Shown in pieces: positions 18,428 through 27,358 of a DNA stretch of 64,000 nucleotides. Position numbers and translations under genes: made by a program. The DNA is from Bradyrhizobium diazoefficiens (lineage in GTDB: Bacteria > Pseudomonadota > Alphaproteobacteria > Rhizobiales > Xanthobacteraceae). The stretch is from NCBI RefSeq assembly GCF_016616885.1, contig NZ_CP067102.1, positions 7,096,501-7,160,500 on the forward strand, read 5' to 3'. The notes beneath the pieces were generated by a model, which made no database searches, was not told the DNA's origin, and saw nothing but the letters and a program-made list of their open reading frames with translations. Numbering within the stretch: the stretch's first letter is position 1; every line of letters begins with the position of its first letter.

Positions 18428-18898
18428 ATGACCATTGCTCCAACACTCCAGAAATATCTAGCCGCTGAAAACATCCAATACGAAGTGATACCGCACGAAC
18501 TCAGCATGACGTCCACTCGGACGGCTGAGGCATGCCACATCTCGGGTGATCGCCTCGCCAAGGGCATCGTGTTGCGGCGTGACGACGGATACATGCTGGC
18601 CATCCTGCCCGCATCGCACCACCTCCGCCCGTCGGAACTGAGGACAATCCTCGGTGACAACGTCCATATGGCCAGTGAAACCGAGATCGGGGAACTGTTC
18701 CGCGACTGTGCGCACGGTGCAGTTCCCGTCGTCGGCAAGTGCTACGGGCTGGATACCATCGTCGACGACAGCATCGAGGCGCAGCCGGACGTCTATATGG
18801 AGGCTGGCGATCACGCGACGCTGCTTCATATGGGTCGCACGCAATTTGCGCGCCTGACGGCCCACGCACTGCACGGACGCTTTAGCGCGCACGATTGA
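18428..18898 (+). CDS. YbaK/EbsC (ProX-like) aminoacyl-tRNA deacylase family protein
   Basis: A 156-residue YbaK-domain protein, the fold that hydrolyses mischarged tRNAs such as Ala- or Cys-tRNA(Pro). Typical elements are the N-terminal IQYEVIPHE, the AKGIVLRRDDGYMLAILPASHH core with the family's catalytic-region lysine (LAKGIVL), and AVPVVGKCYGLDTIVDD. It is free-standing, not fused to prolyl-tRNA synthetase. The next gene, a CBS protein, begins 34 bases downstream on the same strand. Confidence 0.88.
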   Translation: MTIAPTLQKYLAAENIQYEVIPHELSMTSTRTAEACHISGDRLAKGIVLRRDDGYMLAILPASHHLRPSELRTILGDNVHMASETEIGELFRDCAHGAVPVVGKCYGLDTIVDDSIEAQPDVYMEAGDHATLLHMGRTQFARLTAHALHGRFSAHD

Positions 18899-18932
18899 GG
18901 ATGCATCTGAAACCCTGGAACGGAGGCTCGCC

Positions 18933-19352
18933 ATGAAAGTAAAGGACGTGATGCACAAGGGTGTCGACTGGGTCAGCCCCAATACCCCAATCACCGAACT
19001 TGCGAAACTGATGCGGGGGCATGACATCGGCTGCATTCCGATCGGCGAGGACGACAAACTAATCGGGATGGTGACCGACCGCGACATCGTCTGCAAAGGA
19101 CTCGCAAGCAATGGCTTCGACGCCGGCCGCGCGACGGCGCGCGATGTAATGACCGAAGGCATCCATTGTTGCCGCGAGGACGATGACCTCGCCAAGGCGA
19201 TGCATCACATGGAGAAGTTGCAGGTCCGCAGGCTACCGGTGATCAACAAGAGCAAGCGGATGGTCGGCATCATCAGCCTGGGCGACGTCGGCCGTTCCGC
19301 GTCGGGTGATTTGCTGACCGAGACCGTGAGGAGTGTTTCGGCGCACCACTGA
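18933..19352 (+). CDS. Tandem CBS-domain protein
   Basis: A 139-residue protein made of two CBS motifs (VKDVMHKGVDWVSPNTPITE... and ARDVMTEGIHCCREDDDLAK...), a Bateman module that usually binds adenosyl nucleotides. GTG/ATG context: ATG 18933 is preceded by GGAGG (CGGAGGCTCGCCATG). It has no catalytic domain, like the stand-alone energy-sensing CBS proteins common in rhizobia. It probably forms an operon with the YbaK gene. Confidence 0.9.
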   Translation: MKVKDVMHKGVDWVSPNTPITELAKLMRGHDIGCIPIGEDDKLIGMVTDRDIVCKGLASNGFDAGRATARDVMTEGIHCCREDDDLAKAMHHMEKLQVRRLPVINKSKRMVGIISLGDVGRSASGDLLTETVRSVSAHH

Positions 19353-19495
19353 AATCCGGCGAGAGCGCCTCGCGTGATCGCCGCTCGATCAGGCGTCGAG
19401 CCGAGCCTGAGCCATGCGCCTGTCATGCAACCACGCGCGGCTCGAAAGCTACGGCCTGACCCCTTCTGTCGGTGCAAATGCAAGACGAGATGCCG

Positions 19496-19765
19496 GCGAA
19501 CCTTCGACACCACGCCCTCCAGACCGACCTTGCAGGCGTGCGCTAACATGTCTTTTGGATCGATGTCGAAGCTCTCGCTGAACTGCACGTCCGTGCCGGC
19601 CACGATCTTCTTGAGCTCCGCCTTCCTCCTGAAGAGCGGCTCGTTTCTGATGTCGCCTCCGTTCAGGTAGAGCAGGTCGAACGCCACCAGCGCGATCTTG
19701 TCCGAACCACCCTTCAGCTCGTTCTGCAGCACCAAAACGCCAGACATCCCCCAGACTGCATCAAA
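19496..19765 (-). pseudogene. ATP-dependent DNA ligase (LigD type) fragment
   Basis: About 85 residues match the adenylation core of an ATP-dependent LigD-type ligase: VLQNELKGGSDKIALVAFDL, LLYLNGGDIRNEPLFRRKAE, and ending at GLEGVVSKVR, ligase motif IV. Both the catalytic-lysine region upstream and the OB domain downstream are missing, and the frame runs into unrelated sequence after SKVR. It is therefore a relic. It lies just left of the EPS locus, in an otherwise empty 527-base gap (19353-19879). Confidence 0.8.
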
Positions 19766-19879
19766 AGAGAGTCAGAGCCCTTATTCCATGCCGAAACACA
19801 GCTTTGTCGCCGCAGCCGATCCCGCAGCGCTCCTCCATGCCTTCCTCGGCCATGCGCTTCGAACTTGCGTTCCCGATGA

Positions 19880-21430
19880 CTACAAGGCGTTGTGACCGTG
19901 TAACATCTCGATGGGTGTCTGGAGCAGAATCGCGAGGTCAAGCTTGAGACTCCAATTGTCGATATACCAAAGATCGTATTCGACCCGTCGTTCAATCGAC
20001 GCCACAGTGGGAGTTGGCCCCCTGTATCCGTTAACTTGCGCCCATCCAGTAAGTCCCGGCTTCACACGGCGTCGGAACGCGTACCCTCGAACTATCTTGT
20101 CAAAGTGGCTGTCGTGAACCACAGCATGAGGACGCGGCCCCACTAGAGACATGTTGCCCTCGAGCACGTTTAGCAATTGAGGTAGCTCATCGATACTTGT
20201 CCTGCGCAGCCACGTCCCAAAGCGTGTGACTCGCTTGTCGGCAAACTGAGCTTGAGTGATCGAAGGGCCGTCTTCAAGGACCGACATCGTACGAAATTTG
20301 CGAATTGTGAAGCATCTACCGTTGAAGCCGCAACGCTTCTGCCCGAAGAGGACGGGTCCCGGCGAGTCTAGCTTAATCGCTATCGCCACGATTACGAGCG
20401 GGAGCAGGAGCACGATTAACCCCATTCCGGCGAAAAGGACGTCAATGCATCGCTTTGCAGCCTGCTCGGATGACGTCAGTGGGCCGCGCTGCACCTCGAC
20501 GCAAACGGCGTTGCCGAGTTCCCGGAAAGGTCGCCTGAATAGCTCCGAACTTGTCCCAAGGGGAACGAAGCTTACCGGAAATGGCAGAACCCTCAACTCG
20601 GCGACAAGAAGGCGCAGGTCCGACCAACGATTCGGATCGGCACCCACCACAATTTCCTCGACGTCGCAGCCGCGCGCATACTCGATCGCTTTCGCAACGA
20701 ACTCTTCCCTTTGACTGGGCTCCGCAGTGGAAGGTGGGAAGACAAGGTTCCCCTTCACACAGAAGCCGAGGCCAGCAACCGTTTGATTCAGGGCAGTATC
20801 ACCGTCGCGCTGATCGTCGGTAATCAAGATGATGTTTCGACCGACGAATAGTTTCCCAGCGAGCCCCTTCGCAACTAGCGCTGTCAGGACGCTCCGTTGA
20901 ACTATGAGCGAAATCAGGCCAAGCATGGCGAAGAGTGCATTGGTGGCGCGGGATATTTCACTGCCGAGCTTCAGCGCAAACACTGTGCCGGCGAGCAGAA
21001 GGAACACGCTTGTCCAAGCCAAGCAAACCGCGCGTATTTGATTTCGCAGGACCAGCAGTTCGGGCGAGCCGTACATTCCGCGGATTTTCATTACCGAAAT
21101 AAATAGCGCCGAAACGAGGCCTGCGGAACCAAGAGACTTGCTGGTGTCGCCGGGTTCCCCCGATACTGCAAGATCATACGACAGGCTGGACAATACGCTT
21201 GCCAAAACGATAGTTGCGAGATCGGCCAAGATCGTAAGCGGTTCCACGGAATCGTAGTGGATCGGCCATTTGCGGTCTCCATGCGGCTGTTCTAGGCCGC
21301 GAGCAGGAACGCTTTCCGGTACACCCGCGCCCATGCCGGTACATCCGCGTCCATGGTTTTCTTTACGACACTCATCGGAGGCGCACCTACGTACGCTTAG
21401 CGCGCCAAATGGCCGCGCCTCGCCAAGCAA
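19880..21430 (-). CDS. EPS priming sugar transferase (polyprenyl glycosylphosphotransferase)
   Basis: An inner-membrane enzyme that transfers a sugar-1-phosphate to undecaprenyl phosphate, the first step of EPS repeat assembly. The N-terminal half has several membrane helices and a degenerate CoA-binding-like domain (CDVEEIVVGADPNRWSDL). The C-terminal third (from about residue 315) is the catalytic bacterial sugar transferase domain: KRCIDVLFAGMGL, LDSPGPVLFGQKRCG, KFRTM, DELPQLLNVLEGNMSLVGPR and KPGLTGWAQVNG. The start is uncertain: the first 50 or so residues look non-homologous, and ATG 21337 is an alternative. It marks the left end of the EPS locus and is divergent from the next gene. 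Confidence 0.9.
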   Translation of the reverse strand: MLGEARPFGALSVRRCASDECRKENHGRGCTGMGAGVPESVPARGLEQPHGDRKWPIHYDSVEPLTILADLATIVLASVLSSLSYDLAVSGEPGDTSKSLGSAGLVSALFISVMKIRGMYGSPELLVLRNQIRAVCLAWTSVFLLLAGTVFALKLGSEISRATNALFAMLGLISLIVQRSVLTALVAKGLAGKLFVGRNIILITDDQRDGDTALNQTVAGLGFCVKGNLVFPPSTAEPSQREEFVAKAIEYARGCDVEEIVVGADPNRWSDLRLLVAELRVLPFPVSFVPLGTSSELFRRPFRELGNAVCVEVQRGPLTSSEQAAKRCIDVLFAGMGLIVLLLPLVIVAIAIKLDSPGPVLFGQKRCGFNGRCFTIRKFRTMSVLEDGPSITQAQFADKRVTRFGTWLRRTSIDELPQLLNVLEGNMSLVGPRPHAVVHDSHFDKIVRGYAFRRRVKPGLTGWAQVNGYRGPTPTVASIERRVEYDLWYIDNWSLKLDLAILLQTPIEMLHGHNAL

Positions 21431-21706
21431 GGAAGGCCGTCTCCAGTCAGCAATAAGCCGGTGTCACAAGCATATGAGCAGCGTATGCTTGTAAGCGGCA
21501 CGATAACCGGAACGCGCTGGGCCAGCGAGAATTCATTCGTGCTAGCTCCAACGCTCCTTTCTACGTACTTTCGGACGTTTGCAGATGGACGGTGCTAGTG
21601 ACCAAATTCCGATAAGTTTCCTGTGTGTACCGAAAGCCCTAAATCCCGTATTTGCGAAGCGAAGAAGAAGTGGCCCGATAACACCGTCAGGACAGGCGTC
21701 CCTTGT

Positions 21707-23029
21707 ATGCGCCGTACGATTGAGACCGCACCAAGAGATGGAAAAGTCGTTATTCTCGAGGATGACGTGTTTGGGACCTGTGACGTCGCTCACTGGTCGC
21801 CTGAGTCGGGCCAATGGATCGGTGAAAACGGCGAGCCAATCAAGATCACGTCGTCGCATTGGTATCCAATGCAGGGGGACAATGATCTTCAACAAGGTCA
21901 CGATGTATCGAGCAACCCCTCTCGGGCTGGGTCGTCGACGTCGCGGAGCCGCAGCAGTTTTTTCTTCCCCTTCTCCTCGAGGCAGGCCGCGCCACAACGG
22001 CTGCAGGCCGCACCGGCCGAAGCGAAGCGCATGCCGCGCGTGCGGTGGCGATTTGCGGCTCCCTCAATCGCCGCAACTCTTGTCGGGGTGGCGCTCACTG
22101 GCTTGAACCTCCGAGCCGAGATTTCCGCCTATGTGTCCCGATACATCAATCAACAGAATATCGTCAGGATCGGCGCGATAGGTGGGCAGGTCATCGGGCA
22201 AGAGATGGAACTGCCGAGCCAGAACTTGCCGACGCCCGACTTATTGGCGCTTCAGCGGCAGGCCGAAGCCGGTCAGGCCAGTGCGCCGGCGGCGGCCCAG
22301 GTCGGGCACGCCGCGGAGACGTCCGCGCCACAATCTTTCGAGGAGGAGCAGCATCCAGAGGATTTGGCGCACGAGGCCGCCAAGGCCCGACACACGACTG
22401 ACGGGCTCAATCTGCGGCTGGAAACGCAAGACACCAAGACAGCACAATTGCTTGGACAGGAGCGCGAAAGAACGACTGCCCTCGCGCAGGAGGCCGCCGC
22501 AGCGCGACAAGAGCTGACGGCAAGCACGGCGCAATATCGCCGCGCGATCGAAGGCGAACGCGCTCGCAACGCCGCGCTGGCGATCGAACTTGCGATGGCA
22601 CGCCGCGAAATCGAGACACAAGCAGCGCTATTGCGCAAAGCGGACGATAAGGCGGCGCACCCTAAACAGACCACCGAGAGTGTGACCGTGGAACTGCGGC
22701 AGTCTCTACAGCAAGAGGGCGAGAAATTTATCAAGCGGCAACGGGAACAGGCCGTGGATGGGAGACCTTTTGTGTTGGATGAAAAGCCTGGTGTCTCCTT
22801 GCCCGCGTGGGCAAACAGCTACGCCGTCGTGAAGTCCTCCCAGACCGCAAAACAGCCGGACGTGGTGCCCGAGACCGCCAAGCCGCCAATGAGTCTAGCA
22901 ACAGTTCCATTACCACGCCCGCGCGCCGCAAGCGCAGACGTTACCTACGGCTGCCAGCGCTATCGGACGTACGATTCAGCGTCCGGAACCTACACCGGCT
23001 ATGACGGACGACGCCTTTCCTGCCCATAG
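21707..23029 (+). CDS. Membrane-anchored coiled-coil protein with BA14K-like tail
   Basis: A 440-residue protein from ATG 21707 (MRRTIETAPRDGKVVI). An N-terminal module of about 60 residues with a DVAHWSPESGQWIGENGEPI signature is followed by a basic linker and one membrane helix (AAPSIAATLVGVALTGLNL). A long Ala/Glu/Gln-rich coiled coil (EREDTALAQEAAAA-like heptads) comes next. The C-terminus YGCQRYRTYDSASGTYTGYD resembles the end of BA14K-type rhizobial envelope proteins. Topology suggests an inner-membrane anchor with a periplasmic coil, perhaps a scaffold in polymer assembly. It is divergent from the priming transferase. Confidence 0.8.
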   Translation: MRRTIETAPRDGKVVILEDDVFGTCDVAHWSPESGQWIGENGEPIKITSSHWYPMQGDNDLQQGHDVSSNPSRAGSSTSRSRSSFFFPFSSRQAAPQRLQAAPAEAKRMPRVRWRFAAPSIAATLVGVALTGLNLRAEISAYVSRYINQQNIVRIGAIGGQVIGQEMELPSQNLPTPDLLALQRQAEAGQASAPAAAQVGHAAETSAPQSFEEEQHPEDLAHEAAKARHTTDGLNLRLETQDTKTAQLLGQERERTTALAQEAAAARQELTASTAQYRRAIEGERARNAALAIELAMARREIETQAALLRKADDKAAHPKQTTESVTVELRQSLQQEGEKFIKRQREQAVDGRPFVLDEKPGVSLPAWANSYAVVKSSQTAKQPDVVPETAKPPMSLATVPLPRPRAASADVTYGCQRYRTYDSASGTYTGYDGRRLSCP

Positions 23030-23124
23030 ATACAAGTCGGCGTTGGGAACAGTCGCTGGTCGGTCCGGAGGTGAGCTCTCCACTGCTGAATGAGACCTTG
23101 GACTTTCAGAATGCGGCCGTCGCC

Positions 23125-23826
23125 TCAGCTAGTTGTCTTCATGGCCACCAAAGCGAAGTGTCCTTGCGAAAACAGAATGTTGCTCGATGAACCAACGGCA
23201 GGCCTCGTTGGGAAAATGTAAAGACGCGACGAGCGCTTTGCAATATCCGTGTAGTTGTCGAAAAGAGAGTAGGGATACCACCAGCCATCCTCCTTCGAAT
23301 AGCCCCGGTGATTGAAGCCTTGACGAAGGTAGTTGACCGCCTTCAATAGCCCGCAGACTTTGAGACCGATGCGAATGCGCTGGGTCATCACGCCGCCGAA
23401 GGCATAGTTGTTGTGGTCGCTAATCAAAACGGCTCTTCGGGCGACGCGGAACATCTCTGAGATGACCAACGCCGGATTGTCGGCGTGGTGCATAATTCCG
23501 GTGGCGGTCACGACATCGATGGATTCGTCTTGGAAAGGCAGGCGCTCGCCGATTCCCTGGCGGATATCCGCACTGGCCAACCTCTTGGCCGCGATTGCGA
23601 TCATGCTCACCGACGGTTCGATGCCGTGCAGCTCAAGTGTCGGATATTCTTGAGCGAGCCAGGACAGCCCGCGCCCGGTGCCGCATCCGACGTCTAAAAC
23701 AGAATGGACCTCGTCGCCGATGAGGGGCCATCCAATCTCGAGCGCGAATGTGTGTTCTGGCTCGTTTGTGCGAAGCGCATCGTATTGCGCGGCTGTCTTG
23801 TCGTAATATTCGGTCGCTGTACTCAC
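23125..23826 (-). CDS. Class I SAM-dependent methyltransferase
   Basis: A 233-residue methyltransferase. Motif I VLDVGCGTGRGLSWLA (SAM binding) is followed by the acidic end of strand beta-2 (LELHGIEPS) and the FQDESIDVVTATGIMHHADN segment. The N-terminus YYDKTAAQYDAL is typical of methyltransferases of the UbiE/type 11 group. Its place in the EPS locus suggests O-methylation of a sugar or of a lipid-linked intermediate. Flanking gaps of 95 and 226 bases hold nothing recognisable. Confidence 0.85.
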   Translation of the reverse strand: MSTATEYYDKTAAQYDALRTNEPEHTFALEIGWPLIGDEVHSVLDVGCGTGRGLSWLAQEYPTLELHGIEPSVSMIAIAAKRLASADIRQGIGERLPFQDESIDVVTATGIMHHADNPALVISEMFRVARRAVLISDHNNYAFGGVMTQRIRIGLKVCGLLKAVNYLRQGFNHRGYSKEDGWWYPYSLFDNYTDIAKRSSRLYIFPTRPAVGSSSNILFSQGHFALVAMKTTS

Positions 23827-24052
23827 GATGGCATCTCCAAGGCTTGGGCTGCCTCACGTTGCCTAGATCAGTCGGGCCAGGGCGTTGACCGGTCGAACTC
23901 CTTCGCAGGCATATTGGCGCGCCCTCGTCCGAGTTGTCGGTCTAAAGCCGCATGCTTCCAACGCGAACGGGAACAAGATTCACGCTACAAGCACGATAAC
24001 TGTCTGACTCTCCTCCGTCGGAGGGAATAAAACTGCTACGCTAAACTATGGC

Positions 24053-25369
24053 CTATAGCGCCGCGGGCGGCAGATCTTGCTCTATTCCGATCGCAGGAAG
24101 CTGCCGCGACGCACTCTTTGGAAACAGATTGGCCAAGGCCGCAGCCTCTCGGTCAACGTCGTGCAAGGCGAGCACTCGTTCGCGTCCACGCCGACCCATC
24201 GCCCAGAGTTCCTCGCGAGAAGTCTGAAGACACTCCGTCATGGCCTCTGCGAGCGCTTCGACGGAGCTTGCAGGCGCCAGCCAGCCGGTTTCGCGCGGGA
24301 TCACCAGTTCCGGTATACCTGCGATTTGCGTTGCGACGACCACGCGTCGCAACGCCATCGCTTCCATGATGACGACCGGCAGATTTTCAGCCAAACTCGC
24401 CACCACCAGCGCCCGTGCGCCGATCATTTCCCGGCGAACGTCCGCACTGCTCAGCCAGCCGAGCAAGCGCACGGTCGCCGATAGCTTAAGACTGACGACA
24501 AGACGCTCCAATTCCTCCCGAGTCTCGCCGTCGCCAACCACTACGACCTCGAATTTGTGCCCGGCCGCAGCCATCAACGCCGCCGCTCTGATAAGAATGT
24601 CCTGCCCCTTTTCGCGACATAGTCGCCCAACACTAAGGAAACGCGCCGCCACACACGGCGCATCTCCCGCTCCCTCCTGGAAGTCCTGGTCCACCCCGCA
24701 ACGTATCAGCTTGATCTTGCCTAGATCCTCTCTGCCGCACCAGCGATAGAGCTGAGAGCGCCCGTATTGACTTACTGCAACAACGAAGGCCGCGTCATGA
24801 ATTTTGGTCCGCAGGGCGATGAATTCCGGCTTATCAAACTCATCATAACCGTGCACCGTAAAGCTGTATGGCGCTCCGGAGAGCTGCGACGCGAGCAGCG
24901 CGAGCTCGGCAGGGTTCGTTCCAAAGTGCGCGTGAATGTGCACTGCCCCGTTTTTGCGCACTACCGCAGCGACGCCGCAGGCCTCGATCAGGTAGAAGAT
25001 ATGGATGTGAGGCGCGCGATCACTTCTGCGCATCATGCGCAGGGTTGTTATGAAAGCTTGCACAAACCCGAGCGGCCGCACGGCGAGGATTGACACCACC
25101 GCTTGCAACAGGCGCAACGGACGTCGGAGCAGATAGATTGTGCGCTTTTCCTCGTCGAGGTCACCTGGATCTATTAGCGCGCGGCCGGCTCGTGCAGCCA
25201 CGCGGATGATATCAACGCCTAAGCGCTCGAGCGCATTCACCTCTCGCTTGATGAAGGTGTGAGTGATGGCCGGGTATTGGTTGACCAAGTAGACGATCTT
25301 CGGCCCATTCGATGAGATGGCTGCTGACTCGAATGATGGCTCACTGCATTGGCTGGCCGTAGACCGCAT
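24053..25369 (-). CDS. GT4 family glycosyltransferase
   Basis: A 438-residue GT-B fold retaining glycosyltransferase of the group closest to colanic-acid transferases. The N-terminal domain starts IVYLVNQYPAITHTFIKREV, with HIHAHFGTNPAELA and the acceptor-side FTVHGYDEFDKPEF. The donor-binding domain has FLSVGRLCREKGQDILIRA and the E-x7-E-type motif (SLAENLPVVIMEAMA). It adds a sugar to the growing repeat on the cytoplasmic face. It is co-directional with the downstream methyltransferase, and its start at ATG 25369 is 22 bases from that gene's region. Confidence 0.9.
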   Translation of the reverse strand: MRSTASQCSEPSFESAAISSNGPKIVYLVNQYPAITHTFIKREVNALERLGVDIIRVAARAGRALIDPGDLDEEKRTIYLLRRPLRLLQAVVSILAVRPLGFVQAFITTLRMMRRSDRAPHIHIFYLIEACGVAAVVRKNGAVHIHAHFGTNPAELALLASQLSGAPYSFTVHGYDEFDKPEFIALRTKIHDAAFVVAVSQYGRSQLYRWCGREDLGKIKLIRCGVDQDFQEGAGDAPCVAARFLSVGRLCREKGQDILIRAAALMAAAGHKFEVVVVGDGETREELERLVVSLKLSATVRLLGWLSSADVRREMIGARALVVASLAENLPVVIMEAMALRRVVVATQIAGIPELVIPRETGWLAPASSVEALAEAMTECLQTSREELWAMGRRGRERVLALHDVDREAAALANLFPKSASRQLPAIGIEQDLPPAAL

Positions 25370-25390
25370 GCTCGCCTCCGCGACATAAGT

Positions 25391-26059
25391 TCACTGATTC
25401 AGGGAGCGCGGTCCACAAAAGCGGATTCGCCAGGAAACGCCGGAACTGTGTCGCGTCTGGACTTCATCGATGACGCTTACGCTGCCGCGCAATCGCCGCC
25501 AGGCCAGCCGAGATTCAGGTCCATCCCACAGCGAGATAATAAATCGTCCGTTCTGCTCCAGAAAGCCTTCAAACCTCCGTAAGATTTCGCCCGGCCGGTC
25601 GAAATAGTAGAGAACTTCGTTGAAGACGATGATATCGAATTTGCGAACGGGCACATAGGTCGCGACATCCATCGCTATAAAAGCCGTCGAGCCGTCCGTC
25701 CATTCCTGCTTCGCCGTCTCGATTGCGACTTTCGAAAGGTCGACGCCGACATATTCAATTTTTCCTAACCGACCCAGCCAGTGACGGAGGACGCCAGACC
25801 CGCATCCGAGGTCGAGCAAGCTTGAAACGTCGCCGCCATACTCGCAATATCCGCCGATTAACGCGTATCGCGACATCTCCTCGAGGTTCTTGAGATAGTC
25901 CCAGCGGCCGCACGCATACTCCTCGTCAACGATCGGACCCGAGGCGCGCATGATGTGGCGCGAACTGCGCTGGTTTACAAACACGGCGTCGGCCAGATCG
26001 CGAAGACTCTCGCGCAACCGCGAAGGCAATATTTGTTGAATGGCTTGATATTTCTGCAT
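25391..26059 (-). CDS. Class I SAM-dependent methyltransferase
   Basis: A 222-residue methyltransferase if it starts at ATG 26059 (MQKYQAIQQILPSRL); the open frame continues 38 codons further upstream with no family-like sequence. Motif I is LLDLGCGSGVLRHWLG, followed by VGVDLSKVAIETAKQ and FDIIVFNEVLYYFDRP. It precedes the GT4 gene in the same orientation (21-base gap), so both probably belong to one transcript. The likely role is decoration of the EPS repeat; the acceptor is unknown. Confidence 0.85.
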   Translation of the reverse strand: MQKYQAIQQILPSRLRESLRDLADAVFVNQRSSRHIMRASGPIVDEEYACGRWDYLKNLEEMSRYALIGGYCEYGGDVSSLLDLGCGSGVLRHWLGRLGKIEYVGVDLSKVAIETAKQEWTDGSTAFIAMDVATYVPVRKFDIIVFNEVLYYFDRPGEILRRFEGFLEQNGRFIISLWDGPESRLAWRRLRGSVSVIDEVQTRHSSGVSWRIRFCGPRSLNQ

Positions 26060-26193
26060 GGCAGCACTCGTCTCGCGGGACCAGCACAATTGCACGTCAC
26101 GTAATGCATGCAGATGTGCCCCGCCTGCAATCGTCCGGCATTCGAGCGTAACACCCAGTTCGCGCCCGCACACCGTCCTCTCAGTGGAACTAA

Positions 26194-26228
26194 GGACTAG
26201 TTCGGATTGGCGATTGACGCACGCGCCA
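26194..26228 (+). promoter_or_regulatory. EPS-locus upstream element, copy A
   Basis: A 35-bp block, GGACTA-N3-CGGAT-N4-GATTGACGC followed by CGCGCCA, recurs at 31035-31070 and 34140-34175. Each copy lies upstream of a plus-strand EPS-locus gene (here the FkbM gene starting at 26399). Each contains TTGACG (26214-26219), which would suit a -35 box. The similarity is seen directly; a promoter or operator role is inferred. Confidence 0.5.
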
Positions 26229-26398
26229 AATATGAACTTTCGTCACTCCGGCTTCGCTGAACTCCCGAATTCTTTCAATTCCCTTCGACGAGATTCGTTG
26301 GCGTTGGGCTTGCCCCCACCAGACAATCGGCATGCGACTCGCCAACAGCCCACATATTCATCTGAAGGGGGCGCGGCAGTAGTTTGACCGAGGTGAAA

Positions 26399-27328
26399 AT
26401 GGCGCTGTTTCCGAGTGCACTTCAATCGATCGCAACTCGCGTGGTCCGACCCTACTCAATTCGCGAACTGCGTGGTTGGGGCGTCCTATACAAGCTGCTG
26501 ATTGGCCATGCCGAACGCGATCATTTTTGGGTCAATGCGCCTCACGTAGCTGCGGTGGACAAGCGAACGGGGTACGCGATCGAGCTCGACTTATCCTGGT
26601 GGTCAGATCGTTTGACGTACTTCCTCGGCCGCTGGCCCGATCTGCCAGCCCAGATGGTTTTGGATGCGCTTGTAGATCCGGGTGACTTGGTTGTCGACGT
26701 CGGAGCCAATCGTGGAAGCTTCGCACTTTATGCTTCCAAACGAGTAGGCGAGAATGGGCGGGTGATGTGCTTCGAGCCGAACCTCCGGTGCGTTTCAATT
26801 CTTAAGAGGGCGATTGAAGTCAATTCGATCGGGAATATTGAAGTCTTCAACCTCGGCCTTTCAGATTCGAGCGGCATTTTGACTTTGACGATTCCCAAGA
26901 TTAATTCCGGCGAAGCTACCTTTGGCGCATCGTCATACTCCGCGGACGAAACCTACTCGGTCGATGTTGACGTCACGCGGGGGGACAGCGTCATCTCCGC
27001 TGTAGTGCCCCGTCTTATCAAGATCGATGTGGAGGGCTTTGAGTCGCGCGTTTTGAGGGGTCTCGCTACGACAATAGCGAAGAGTCGGCCACTTATTATT
27101 ACGGAGGTGTTCTCCTCGCACCTGGCCAGCTGCCGCTCTTCGGCAGAGGAGCTGGTTCAGTTAATGACGTCGCAAGAATACAAGGGATTCCAGATCGGCC
27201 TTTCGACGGACCGCAATGACTGGACTCTCACTCATCTCACCAATCAAGTTGATTGCGACGTTCTGTGGATTCCAGACGGACGAATGTCAAAAGAGTTGCA
27301 TGCACGGATCAATGCAGACACGCGATGA
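26399..27328 (+). CDS. FkbM family methyltransferase
   Basis: A 309-residue methyltransferase of the FkbM group, which usually methylates sugar hydroxyls. ATG 26399 is chosen over the in-frame TTG at 26384 because GAGGTG precedes it. Motif I is LVVDVGANRGSFALYA, followed by VMCFEPNLRCVSILK, IEVFNLGLSDSSG and the diagnostic RLIKIDVEGFESRVLRG. It is one of two FkbM proteins in the locus. It is transcribed toward, and converges with, the secreted-protein gene whose stop lies 30 bases away. Confidence 0.88.
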   Translation: MALFPSALQSIATRVVRPYSIRELRGWGVLYKLLIGHAERDHFWVNAPHVAAVDKRTGYAIELDLSWWSDRLTYFLGRWPDLPAQMVLDALVDPGDLVVDVGANRGSFALYASKRVGENGRVMCFEPNLRCVSILKRAIEVNSIGNIEVFNLGLSDSSGILTLTIPKINSGEATFGASSYSADETYSVDVDVTRGDSVISAVVPRLIKIDVEGFESRVLRGLATTIAKSRPLIITEVFSSHLASCRSSAEELVQLMTSQEYKGFQIGLSTDRNDWTLTHLTNQVDCDVLWIPDGRMSKELHARINADTR

Positions 27329-27358
27329 CCCTCTGATACGATCTTGGGCGGGGAATTC

